Assembly: GCF_900156495.1 (NCBI RefSeq)
Contig: NZ_FTNT01000012.1
Location: 1-64,000, forward strand
Reading direction: 5' to 3'
Source: Williamsia sterculiae
GTDB lineage: Bacteria > Actinomycetota > Actinomycetes > Mycobacteriales > Mycobacteriaceae
Length of the DNA stretch: 64,000 nt
The notes under the pieces were generated by a model. That model saw only the letters and a program-made list of their open reading frames with translations, searched no databases and was not told where the DNA came from. This document shows positions 25,664 through 33,646 of the stretch, piece by piece (positions within the stretch are counted from its first letter, which is position 1; each line of letters opens with the position of its first letter). The position numbers and the translations under genes were made by a program.

Positions 25664-25957
25664 TCAGGCGGACCGGGCAACGGTCCGGGTGAGCTCGGCG
25701 GCGGACGACCCACCCCAGACACCCCACCGCTCACCGGCGCGCACCGCGTGCTCGCGGCATTGGCGCAACACCGGGCAGTCACGGCAGACCGAGGTGGCCT
25801 GCTCCTCGCGACGGCGGCGGGCGGCCGACGACTCGCGACCGATGGGTTCGAAGAAGAGCTCCGGATCCACGTCGGCGCCGCAGCACCGCCCGCGGACCTG
25901 CCAATTCCACTCCGAGATGTCGTCCACATGCGCCTGGTCGGGGCGGTATCCGTCCAT
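25664..25957 (-). CDS. WhiB family iron-sulfur transcriptional regulator
   Basis: A 97-residue Wbl protein. Four cysteines, one in RGRCCGAD and three in VCRDCPVLRQC, bind a [4Fe-4S] cluster, and RWGVWGG is the family turn motif. DPELFFEP is also typical. Such proteins sense oxygen or nitric oxide and work with the housekeeping sigma factor. It is convergent with mysH, 24 bp apart. The C-terminus is short, with few of the basic residues expected for strong DNA binding. I cannot assign it to a numbered WhiB class. Confidence 0.93.
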   Translation of the reverse strand: MDGYRPDQAHVDDISEWNWQVRGRCCGADVDPELFFEPIGRESSAARRRREEQATSVCRDCPVLRQCREHAVRAGERWGVWGGSSAAELTRTVARSA

Positions 25958-26050
25958 ACCCGCATCGTCGGTCAGGCACCCCGGTCCACAACAGCTTTGG
26001 CGCCCGCAGAATTCAAACGCTTGACATCCGCCACCGTCGAACCGGTGACG

Positions 26051-26221
26051 TCAGTCCGGTGGTTCGACGGTCGGCCGCCCCTCATCCGCATCCGCGTCGG
26101 AGGCACCATCGCCGGCATCTGCCACGTGGCGATCTGCGGCGTCGCCACCCCGTTCGGAGTTGACGTTCTCCTCGAGTTCGTCGACGGTCTCGGCGAGGTC
26201 GTCATCACGGTTTCCGGTCAT
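26051..26221 (-). CDS. Small acidic protein, 56 residues
   Basis: An open frame of 56 residues with a strong ribosome site (caggagg, 5-6 nt before ATG). The product is very acidic, with an N-terminal helix-like stretch DDDLAETVDELEENV followed by a Gly/Ala/Asp-rich tail. No domain is recognised. It lies 93 bp upstream of the whiB start on the same strand and may share a transcript. The rest of the 25958-26480 gap shows only presumed promoters for whiB and the dehydrogenase. Confidence 0.55.
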   Translation of the reverse strand: MTGNRDDDLAETVDELEENVNSERGGDAADRHVADAGDGASDADADEGRPTVEPPD

Positions 26222-26480
26222 CACAGCCTCCTGCCCTCTGCCGTTACCCTACGCGGATGCGGTGACCACCGAGAGCGGGGTGGGTGCGGGCGCCGTCATC
26301 ATTACCAATCACGCTCGACCACAGCGGTTCTCGGTATGTCAACCACTCTTCGTCGACTCGCTCGGTCGACACTCGGCGTAGGGTCGGGTTCGGCAGTCGA
26401 AACATGCGCGCTGTACCGATGTCGATTAACGACGGCGATGCTCAGGTAGCCGATCGCACGTCGGGACGAGGAGTGTGCAC

Positions 26481-27662
26481 ATGAAAGCTGTCACCTGGCA
26501 GGGACGTCGGGACATCAGGGTAGAGCAGGTCCCCGATCCACAGATCACGGATTCGACGGACGCCATCGTCAAGATGACCACCACCAACATCTGCGGTTCC
26601 GACCTGCATCTCTACGAGGTCCTCGGGGCCTTCATGAGACCCGGTGACATCGTCGGTCACGAACCCATGGGCGAGGTGGTGGAGGTCGGTTCGGCGGTCA
26701 CCACACTGACGGTCGGTGACCGTGTGGTGATTCCTTTCCAGATCGCATGCGGACATTGTCTGATGTGTGACACCGGGTTGCCCACCCAGTGCGAAACCAC
26801 CCAGGTCCGCTCCCAGGGGACCGGCGCCGCACTGTTCGGCTACTCCGAGCTCTACGGTTCGGTGCCGGGTGCCCAGGCCGAGTATCTGCGCGTCCCGCAC
26901 GCCGATTTCACGCACATCCCGGTGCCACCCGGCCCGCCCGACAGTCGTTTCACCTATCTCTCCGACGTGCTGCCGACCGCTTGGCAGGCTGTCCGTTACG
27001 CGAACATCCCCGACGGCGGTACCGTCGTGGTGTTGGGGCTCGGCCCCATCGGTGACATGGCGGCTCGCGTCGCGAGTCATCTCGGCGCTCGAGTCATCGC
27101 GGTCGACCTGGTACCCGAACGCCTTGCGCGGGCACGGGATCGGGGTATCGAGACCGTCGATCTGGCCACCGAGGGCGGTGACACCGCCGATGTCATCCGC
27201 GAGCTGACCGACGGCATCGGACCCGAGTCGGTGATCGACGCGGTCGGCATGGAAGCGCACGGATCACCCGGAGCGAGCCTCCTGCAGAAGATGACGGCAC
27301 ACCTGCCCGATGCCGTCGCCGCCCCGATGATGAAGACCGCCGGGGTCGACCGGTTGGCGGCCGTCAACACCGCGGTCGACACGGTCCGTCGAGGGGGCAC
27401 CATCTCGCTGGTCGGCGTCTACGGCGGCGCCGCAGACCCGTTGCCGCTGTTCACCATGTTCGACAAGCAGGTCACCCTCCGAATGGGGCAGGCCAACGTG
27501 AAACGGTGGGTACCCGAGATCATGCCGCTGCTCACCGACGACGACCCGTTGGGCGTCGACAGCTTTGCCACCCACGAATTGCCTCTCGACGAGGCACCCC
27601 GCGCCTATGAGATCTTCCAGAAGAAGCAGGACGGCGCGGTCAAGGTGCTCCTGAAACCGTGA
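26481..27662 (+). CDS. Zinc-dependent alcohol dehydrogenase
   Basis: Medium-chain dehydrogenase of 393 residues. The catalytic zinc site includes CGSDLH (about residue 38) and GHEPMGEV (about 61); the structural zinc cysteines lie in CGHCLMCDTGLPTQC. The NAD(P) fold has VVLGLGPIGDMAARVA. The long form, with an extra segment (MTAHLPDAVAAPMMKTAGVD), resembles the formaldehyde-dehydrogenase-like branch. The substrate is not defined. ATG at 26481 has cgaggag 7 nt upstream; GTG at 26475 is less well placed. Confidence 0.9.
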   Translation: MKAVTWQGRRDIRVEQVPDPQITDSTDAIVKMTTTNICGSDLHLYEVLGAFMRPGDIVGHEPMGEVVEVGSAVTTLTVGDRVVIPFQIACGHCLMCDTGLPTQCETTQVRSQGTGAALFGYSELYGSVPGAQAEYLRVPHADFTHIPVPPGPPDSRFTYLSDVLPTAWQAVRYANIPDGGTVVVLGLGPIGDMAARVASHLGARVIAVDLVPERLARARDRGIETVDLATEGGDTADVIRELTDGIGPESVIDAVGMEAHGSPGASLLQKMTAHLPDAVAAPMMKTAGVDRLAAVNTAVDTVRRGGTISLVGVYGGAADPLPLFTMFDKQVTLRMGQANVKRWVPEIMPLLTDDDPLGVDSFATHELPLDEAPRAYEIFQKKQDGAVKVLLKP

Positions 27663-27732
27663 CCGCGAACGACACCTAAGCTGGCAGGACGGACCCACGA
27701 GGCCCGCCCCACGTAACGCGAGGAGAGATGCG

Positions 27733-29319
27733 ATGAGCACCTCGGACGCGGTCGTCATCGGAGCCGGCCACAACGGTCTGATCTCCGCCATCCGATTGGC
27801 CGACGCCGGCTGGGATGTCACCGTGCTCGAGTCCCGTGCGGTGGCAGGCGGTGCGGTTGCCAGTGCCGAGCTCGTGCCCGGGTACCGAGCCGATCTGTTC
27901 AGTGCGTTCTACCCGCTCGCCGTCGCGTCGCCGGGCTTCGAGGGACTGGAGCTCGAGGCGCACGGGCTGCGCTGGAGTCGGGCGCCGATCCCGTTCGGTC
28001 ACCCCGCAGCTCCGGACGACGACCAAGCCGCGGTGGTCCACCCGGACCCATCGGACACCGCGGCGGAATTGAGCCGTCACGATGCGCGCGACGGTGACGC
28101 GTGGATGGAGCTGGTGACGCAATGGCGCGCAATCCGACCGGCGTTGCTCAACACCCTGTTCCGACCGTTCCCACCCACCCGCGGACCCCTGCAGTTGCTG
28201 CGAGCCGTCGGCACCGGTGACGCGCTCCGGCTGGCCCGATTCTTCGTGTTGCCCGCCAACCGGATGGTGACCGAGCTGTTCCGGTCCGAACACGCACGAT
28301 TGCTGTTGCTGGGCAACGCGATGCACGCCGACATCCCGCTCGACGCACCGGGCAGCGGGATGATGGGATATCTGCTGACCATGCTCGCCCAGGACTCCGG
28401 ATTCCCGGTCCCGGTGGGTGGTGCCGGTGAACTGGCTGCCGCGTTGGTGCGACGTGCCGAGTCGGCGGGTGTGAGGGTTCTGTTGGGCCACCGTGTCGAT
28501 CACATCGACGTGTCCGGCGGTCGTGCCACAGGCGTACTTACCGCAGACGGTCACCACTGGAGTGCGCGGCGCGCAGTGCTCGCCGACGTCTCCGCGCCGA
28601 TGTTGTACAACCAGTTGCTCGCACCTTCGGACGTTCCGTCCCGGTTGACGCGCGACATCGGCAGATTCGACTGGGACACTCCGGTGGTCAAGGTGGATTA
28701 TGCGCTGCGTGAACGCATTCCGTGGAACAGCCCCAACCTCGGCGGAGCCGGCACGGTGCACCTCGGCGCGGACACACGTGGCCTGGTGCGGTGGATGGCC
28801 GACCTCAACACGGGAGTGGTACCCCGTCGACCGTTCCTGCTGTTCGGCCAGATGACCACGGCCGACCCGACCCGCTCACCGGCAGGTACCGAGAGTGCGT
28901 GGGCGTACACACATCTGCCGCGAGACATCAGCGACGACGACTCGGCGCTGCGGCTTGCCGCCCACACCGATGCCGTGCTCGAGGAATATGCACCCGGCTT
29001 CGGAGAGCTCATCGTCGGGCGACACGTCCACACTCCCTCCGAACTACACGGGGAGGATCAGAATCTGCACGCGGGCGCCGTGAACGGTGGTACGGCACAA
29101 CTGTTCCAGCAGTTGATATTCCGTCCGACTCCGGGGCTCGGTGGCGCGGAGACAGCCATCCGTGGGCTCTACCTGGCCAGCGCCGCCGCACATCCCGGTG
29201 GGGGCGTACACGGCGCCTGCGGGAACAACGCAGCCCTCGCCGCACTGGCCTGCGATGGCCTCCGAGGTCTTCCGCGACGGCGCGGTACCCATTGGTTGAT
29301 CGGGCACCTGTCGCGATGA
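27733..29319 (+). CDS. FAD-dependent oxidoreductase, PYROXD2/phytoene desaturase-like
   Basis: Flavoprotein of 528 residues. The FAD-binding fold opens the protein: VVIGAGHNGLISAIRLADAG then VTVLESRAVAGGAVAS. The C-terminal flavin motif is IRGLYLASAAAHPGGGVHGACG. This architecture is that of PYROXD2 and the carotenoid-isomerase/desaturase superfamily. No carotenoid genes (crtB, crtE) are nearby, so carotenoid desaturation is unproven. The ribosome site aggagag is 6 nt before ATG. A small SRPBCC gene follows 31 nt later and may carry or help bind a hydrophobic substrate. Confidence 0.85.
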   Translation: MSTSDAVVIGAGHNGLISAIRLADAGWDVTVLESRAVAGGAVASAELVPGYRADLFSAFYPLAVASPGFEGLELEAHGLRWSRAPIPFGHPAAPDDDQAAVVHPDPSDTAAELSRHDARDGDAWMELVTQWRAIRPALLNTLFRPFPPTRGPLQLLRAVGTGDALRLARFFVLPANRMVTELFRSEHARLLLLGNAMHADIPLDAPGSGMMGYLLTMLAQDSGFPVPVGGAGELAAALVRRAESAGVRVLLGHRVDHIDVSGGRATGVLTADGHHWSARRAVLADVSAPMLYNQLLAPSDVPSRLTRDIGRFDWDTPVVKVDYALRERIPWNSPNLGGAGTVHLGADTRGLVRWMADLNTGVVPRRPFLLFGQMTTADPTRSPAGTESAWAYTHLPRDISDDDSALRLAAHTDAVLEEYAPGFGELIVGRHVHTPSELHGEDQNLHAGAVNGGTAQLFQQLIFRPTPGLGGAETAIRGLYLASAAAHPGGGVHGACGNNAALAALACDGLRGLPRRRGTHWLIGHLSR

Positions 29320-29350
29320 CGCAGATGCATCCCACGACGAGGCGGAGCCG

Positions 29351-29800
29351 ATGAGACGGATCACACACACCACCCCTGCCACCCCGGAGCAGGTGTGGTC
29401 GGTACTCGCCGACGGGTGGTTGTACGCCTCCTGGGTCGTGGGAGCGTCGCGCATTCGGGATGTCGACGCGCACTGGCCGGCACCCGGGTCACGGATACAC
29501 CACTCAGTGGGACTGTGGCCCTTGGTGATCGACGACATCACCGAGTCGTTGCCGGCTCCGGACAACGCGCTGGTCCTCTCGGCACGGGCCTGGCCCGCCG
29601 GGAAGGCCAGGGTGTCGGTCACGGTGGAACCCGCCGCCGAGGGATCGCGGCTGGCCATGGATGAGTACGCCGAAACCGCACCGGTGTCGTGGATCCCGTA
29701 TCCGGTGCAGTTCACGGCTGTGGCCCCGCGGTTGCGCGAGTGTCTGGTGCGCTTGGCGCTGTTGGCGCAGCGCCGTCCCGACCGAGGTGGCCCGGCCTGA
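29351..29800 (+). CDS. SRPBCC family protein
   Basis: A 149-residue START-like (SRPBCC) protein. The start MRRITHTTPATPEQVWSVLADG and the middle ASWVVGASRIRDVDAHWPAPGS match the polyketide-cyclase/dehydrase group that forms a hydrophobic cavity. It has no signal peptide. It lies 31 nt after the FAD oxidoreductase in the same direction, so the two are likely cotranscribed. The ligand is unknown. Confidence 0.8.
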   Translation: MRRITHTTPATPEQVWSVLADGWLYASWVVGASRIRDVDAHWPAPGSRIHHSVGLWPLVIDDITESLPAPDNALVLSARAWPAGKARVSVTVEPAAEGSRLAMDEYAETAPVSWIPYPVQFTAVAPRLRECLVRLALLAQRRPDRGGPA

Positions 29801-29814
29801 GCCGGGCCACCGGA

Positions 29815-30984
29815 TCAGTTGAGTCCCACCACTTCCTGCGCGATCGCCGCCAGTCGCGTCTGGGCGGCCGAGATGACGCCTTGCCGATCCTTGTGCGCCT
29901 CCTCGTAGGCGACGACGACCCGGATGTCTCGGGCGTCCTCGATGTCGCGGATCGCGGCGACCACCTCGCCGACGTTGAGCGAGTCGTAATCACCGATGGG
30001 GAGTTGCTCGGCGGTGACCGTTCCTGTCGACTCGCGCAGAGAACGCACCGCCTCGGCCAGACCGGTGGCACCGCTGTCGCGGGCAGTCGACTCCGCGGCG
30101 TCCAGCGCGGCTTCGCGGCCGGCGGTCACACTGTTCTCCAGTGTCGCGACCGCATCATCGACCGTGGAGCCCACCGCGTCGGTCACCGCCGCGACCCGCT
30201 CCTTACCCGTCTCCACAGCCGTGTCGACCGTGGAGCCCACCGCGTCGGTCACCGCCGCGACCCGCTCCTTGCCCGTCTCGACGGCCGAGTCGACCGTCGC
30301 GGCGATGGTGTCCACCGCGTTCTCGGCCTGCGTGCGCGTACTGTCCACCACCCCCGTGCCGACTTCCTGGGCACGACCGCGGACCGCGGCCACCGTGGAC
30401 GGCACCCGCCGAACGGTGTCCACGAGCTGGTCGACTCCGCGCGCAGCAATCCACGCGGGGAGCGTCGCCGCACGAACCGCGACACCCGCACCCCACTGGG
30501 TGGGACTCCGACGCAGCGCAACGGGTCCGCCCAAGGCTTCCTCGGCGAGCACGGTGGTCAGCCATTCCACGGTCGCCGCGTGGGCGGTGATCAGCCGGTC
30601 TGCCAGATCGACCACCCCCGTGTGTTCCTCCGCGACGGCGAGAGCCTTGAGGTAACGGGACCGGTCGAGCAGCTGATGCTCGAGGGCCAGGTCACCCAGG
30701 ATGGCTTCGTCGAGCGGCTGAGCCTGCTCGGCGACGAGCTTTCCGACACCGACGAGTCGGCCGACCGCGGGGCGGATCACCTCGCGCAGCACTCCCTGAT
30801 CGCGCAGGGCCTCGTTGATGGCTTCGGCGCGGGCGCGGGCGTTGGCGGCGTTCTGCACCAGCTCGCGTCGCACCGCCTCGGTGCGAGCTTGTGCGGTCCG
30901 GGTCTCCGCGACCTGGATCTCGCTGTTGGTCAAGGCCAGCAGTGCGCGCAACTGGCCGGGAATCGCTGTGGTCGAGACGGTCAT
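29815..30984 (-). CDS. Ferritin-like helical protein with 22-residue tandem repeats
   Basis: A 389-residue, almost entirely helical protein. Residues 8-140 look like a four-helix ferritin-like bundle with acidic and histidine residues (AILGDLALEHQLLDRSRYLK, ITAHAATVEW), although iron ligands cannot be confirmed. Residues about 230-280 contain two exact 22-residue repeats around AVETGKERVAAVTDAVGSTVD, like LEA or apolipoprotein amphipathic helices. There is no signal peptide. ATG at 30984 has gaggag upstream; the frame to 31008 is less likely. A stress or envelope-associated role is a guess. Confidence 0.75.
   Translation of the reverse strand: MTVSTTAIPGQLRALLALTNSEIQVAETRTAQARTEAVRRELVQNAANARARAEAINEALRDQGVLREVIRPAVGRLVGVGKLVAEQAQPLDEAILGDLALEHQLLDRSRYLKALAVAEEHTGVVDLADRLITAHAATVEWLTTVLAEEALGGPVALRRSPTQWGAGVAVRAATLPAWIAARGVDQLVDTVRRVPSTVAAVRGRAQEVGTGVVDSTRTQAENAVDTIAATVDSAVETGKERVAAVTDAVGSTVDTAVETGKERVAAVTDAVGSTVDDAVATLENSVTAGREAALDAAESTARDSGATGLAEAVRSLRESTGTVTAEQLPIGDYDSLNVGEVVAAIRDIEDARDIRVVVAYEEAHKDRQGVISAAQTRLAAIAQEVVGLN
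30158..30289 (-). repeat. Two tandem 66-bp coding repeats
   Basis: Copies at 30158-30223 and 30224-30289 differ at only a few bases, and a third partial copy starts at 30290. Each encodes one 22-residue helical unit. The near identity at DNA level suggests recent duplication and possible copy-number variation between strains. Confidence 0.85.
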
Positions 30985-31126
30985 GTGTGATCGCTCCTCA
31001 ATACGCATACCGGTCGTCGATCGTTGACGACCGTCGTGACCACGACGTTACCGAAGCGGAAGTATCCGGCGACATGAACTGTGGCCGAATACTCCCGTGC
31101 CGGATCTCACACCGGGTGCACCGAGC

Positions 31127-32308
31127 TCACTTCGCGCCGGGACTGGCCTTGTCGTCGGTGGTGTACGACCGGGCGCCGGTACCGGCGAGTTTGCCGCCCT
31201 CGACGATCAGGTACTCGTCGCGGATCGGCTTCTCGGCGAAGAAATCCTCCAGGATCTCGCGGGTGCCCGCCGCGTACCGTGCCTGCGCTGACAACGTGGT
31301 CCCGGACACATGCGGCGTCATCGCCTCGTGCGGCATGGTGCGCCACGGGTGGTCCGGCGCAGGCGGCTGCGGGAACCACACATCACCGGCATATCCGGCC
31401 AGCTGACCGGTACGCAACGCCTCGACGATGTCGTCACGCACGGCGATCTCCGCGCGCGCGGTGTTGACGATGTACGAGCCCCGGCGCATCGAATTCAGCA
31501 GGTTCTTGTCGAACAGATGGTAGGTCTTCGGGTGCAGCGGAGCATGGATGTCGACGATGTCGACCGAACTGACCAGCGACTGCACATCCGGGTGATACGT
31601 GAGATTCAGTTCCTTCTCCAGCTCCTCCGGCAGCCGGCGGGTGTCGAAGTAGTGCAGATTCACGTCGAACGGCGCCAGGCGGCGTAGGACCGCCTGACCG
31701 ATACGACCCGCAGCGATCACACCGACGTCGAAGCCTTCGAGGTCGTAGGCGCGCTCGACACAATCGGCGATGTTCCAACCACCGTTGACCACCCACTCGT
31801 GGGACGGCAGATAGTTGCGCACCAACGCGAGGACCTGCATGACCGCGTGTTCGGCCACGCTGATGCTGTTGCAGTAGGTCACCTCGGCGACCGTGATGTT
31901 CCGCTTGATCGCGGCATCCAGATCCACGTGATCCGAACCGATGCCTGCGGTCAACGCCAACGTGAGACTTTTCGCCTTGGCGATCCGATCCGCATCCAGA
32001 TAGGCGGGCCAGAACGGCTGGGAGATGACCACGTCGGCATCGACGAGTTCACGCTCGAACTCCGAATCCGGACCATCCTTGTCGGATGTCACCACCAACT
32101 CGTGTCCCTGCGACTCGAGGTACTCGCGGAGCCCGAGTTCACCGGATACGCACCCGAGCAACTGGCCGGGAGTGAAATCGACCGCCGACGGCGTCGGTTG
32201 GGTCTGGCCGTCCGGGTACGGCCCGACAGCAGGGATCGAATCACGCGCGTACACCGGCGGGTACCCCGTCACCGGATCCGGGTAGAGCACACACAAGACC
32301 TTTGCCAT
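31127..32308 (-). CDS. fdh: NAD-dependent formate dehydrogenase
   Basis: NAD-FDH of the D-2-hydroxyacid dehydrogenase family, 393 residues, the usual length (about 400). It oxidises formate to CO2 with NAD in the cytosol and needs no metal. Seen: the formate loop SQPFWPAYL, NSISVAEHAVMQVLALVRNY, the NAD fold VGVIAAGRIGQAVLRRLAPF, the specificity aspartate in YFDTRRLP, and PHVSGTTLSAQARYAAG with the catalytic histidine. The start MAKVLCVLYPDP is typical. It lies downstream of a LysR gene on the same strand, with an inverted repeat between them. Confidence 0.97.
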   Translation of the reverse strand: MAKVLCVLYPDPVTGYPPVYARDSIPAVGPYPDGQTQPTPSAVDFTPGQLLGCVSGELGLREYLESQGHELVVTSDKDGPDSEFERELVDADVVISQPFWPAYLDADRIAKAKSLTLALTAGIGSDHVDLDAAIKRNITVAEVTYCNSISVAEHAVMQVLALVRNYLPSHEWVVNGGWNIADCVERAYDLEGFDVGVIAAGRIGQAVLRRLAPFDVNLHYFDTRRLPEELEKELNLTYHPDVQSLVSSVDIVDIHAPLHPKTYHLFDKNLLNSMRRGSYIVNTARAEIAVRDDIVEALRTGQLAGYAGDVWFPQPPAPDHPWRTMPHEAMTPHVSGTTLSAQARYAAGTREILEDFFAEKPIRDEYLIVEGGKLAGTGARSYTTDDKASPGAK

Positions 32309-32431
32309 GTTCGCTGATCACTCCTGTTGCCTCGGGGCGGCGCGCCTGCCGCCGTGGTTTGCCCCGCTCTCGCGGTACCCCCAGCGTGTTACTCGGGAGA
32401 CGGCGCGTCCAAGACTTGTCGCCGACCACCC

Positions 32432-32448
32432 GATAGGCGCGACCTATC
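32432..32448. promoter_or_regulatory. LysR-type inverted repeat upstream of fdh
   Basis: GATAGG-n5-CCTATC contains ATAG-n7-CTAT, the spacing and ends of LysR/OxyR-type sites. It lies between the lysR stop (5 bp away) and fdh, 124 bp before the fdh start, as expected for activation of fdh by the neighbouring regulator. Confidence 0.6.
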
Positions 32449-32453
32449 ACACC

Positions 32454-33353
32454 TCAGTCGGTGAGGCCGACGCGCGGGACCGCGACGGCTTCCAGTGCGG
32501 CGGCCAGGATCGGCGCGGGCCGTACATCGTTTCGCACCAGCGCGACGGGTCCGCCCAGAGTCAGACCGTCGAGCTCGATCACGCACATGTGCGGGTCGGT
32601 TCTCAGCAACGGGAGCCACGCTCTGGGCACGATGCTCGCCCACCGGCCGGTGCTGACCATGGCGACGAGTGTGGCGACCGAATCGCTCTCCAGTCGCGCC
32701 TCCAACACCACGCCGTGCTGCGAGGCCACCTCATCGATGCGCATACGTTGACGCATCCGGCCGTGCAACAGACACAGCGGCAGGTCCTTCACCGTGTCCC
32801 AGGTGGTGGTGTCGGGGCCGACGGGATGCAACAGCTCCGACGACACCACCAGCACGTGATGTTCCTGGTACAGCAGTGTCGAGGTGAGCCCTTCCATGTC
32901 GACCCCGTTCAGGTACACGACACCCACGTCGAGCTCGAACCGGCGAACACCGTCGACGATCCGGTCGGAGTGCATCGTGGATTCCAACCGGACCCGCACC
33001 AACGGATGGGCGGCGCAGAAACGGTCGGCGAGCTCCGCGGCACGTGTCGCGGCCGCCGGGACGACACCCATCCGCAGTTCCCCGGTCAGGCCGGTGCGCA
33101 GGGCAGTCACCTCCAGCTGCATCGCCTGCCGGTCGGCGAGGATGCGGCGAGCCCAGAGCACCAGCCGCTCCCCTTCCGGCGTCAGGCCCTCGAAGCTGCT
33201 GCCTCGGCGGACCAACAGGACCCCCAACTCGTGTTCGAGTTTGCGAATGGCCTCCGACAGTGCGGGTTGAGAGACGAAACACGCCGTCGCCGCGCGGGCG
33301 AAATGCTGTTCGCGGGCGAGTGCGACGAAGTACTCCAACTGACGGAACAGCAC
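32454..33353 (-). CDS. LysR family transcriptional regulator
   Basis: Regulator of 299 residues. The N-terminal helix-turn-helix (1-60) reads FRQLEYFVALAREQHFARAA, CFVSQPALSEAIRKLEHELG, then VLLVRRGSSFEGLTPEGE. The C-terminal two-lobe effector domain begins at ELRMGVVPAAATRAAELADR. It precedes fdh on the same strand, 145 bp away, so it likely controls formate oxidation, perhaps with formate or an oxidation signal as effector. A second perfect palindrome lies just before its own start. Confidence 0.92.
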   Translation of the reverse strand: MLFRQLEYFVALAREQHFARAATACFVSQPALSEAIRKLEHELGVLLVRRGSSFEGLTPEGERLVLWARRILADRQAMQLEVTALRTGLTGELRMGVVPAAATRAAELADRFCAAHPLVRVRLESTMHSDRIVDGVRRFELDVGVVYLNGVDMEGLTSTLLYQEHHVLVVSSELLHPVGPDTTTWDTVKDLPLCLLHGRMRQRMRIDEVASQHGVVLEARLESDSVATLVAMVSTGRWASIVPRAWLPLLRTDPHMCVIELDGLTLGGPVALVRNDVRPAPILAAALEAVAVPRVGLTD

Positions 33354-33371
33354 GGCATGTTCATATCACGA

Positions 33372-33392
33372 ACGATCGGTGTGACCGATCGT
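33372..33392. promoter_or_regulatory. Palindrome upstream of lysR
   Basis: ACGATCGGT-gtg-ACCGATCGT, a perfect 9-bp inverted repeat, lies 18 bp before the lysR start. It may be an autoregulatory operator or a leader hairpin. Its sequence differs from the ATAG-n7-CTAT site before fdh. Confidence 0.5.
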
Positions 33393-33490
33393 GTCGGTCG
33401 ACGACCCTCTTCGGGAACGTACGATCAGGCTGCCCGCTCCGGATCGTCTCGCACGACCCGGAGACGACACCCATCGAGTGAGGAGCGGAC

Positions 33491-33595
33491 GTGACCGACA
33501 AGAAGCCGCACGAAGAAGAGATCGAGCACGAGGAGAAGCGCCGTCAGGAGGAGCGCGAGCGGCTCGAACGCGAGGAAGAAGAACGCCTGCGCTGA
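33491..33595 (+). CDS. Charged helical microprotein, 34 residues
   Basis: A 34-residue frame starting GTG at 33491 with aggag 7 nt upstream. Nearly every residue is Glu, Arg, Lys or Gln (core ERERLEREEEERLR), which predicts one long single helix or coiled coil. No similar domain is recognised. It lies alone between the divergent lysR gene and a lipoprotein gene. The ribosome site and clean stop favour a real gene, but low-complexity frames can arise by chance in high-GC DNA. Confidence 0.5.
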   Translation: MTDKKPHEEEIEHEEKRRQEERERLEREEEERLR

Positions 33596-33646
33596 CACGC
33601 GCTCCGGTGCGTGACCACCCGGCCACCGGTGTGATGAAGTACGCCT

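Noticed and set aside
17000-26000. Attachment-site repeat of the tRNA-Leu 3' end flanking the MAA block
   Set aside because: I searched by eye for the T-arm and acceptor sequence near 25.6-26.0 kb and found no copy; no integrase is present.
25748-26449. A 233-residue plus-strand frame over whiB and the gap
   Set aside because: It is antisense to whiB, whose cysteine pattern is clear, and to the small acidic gene with a good ribosome site.
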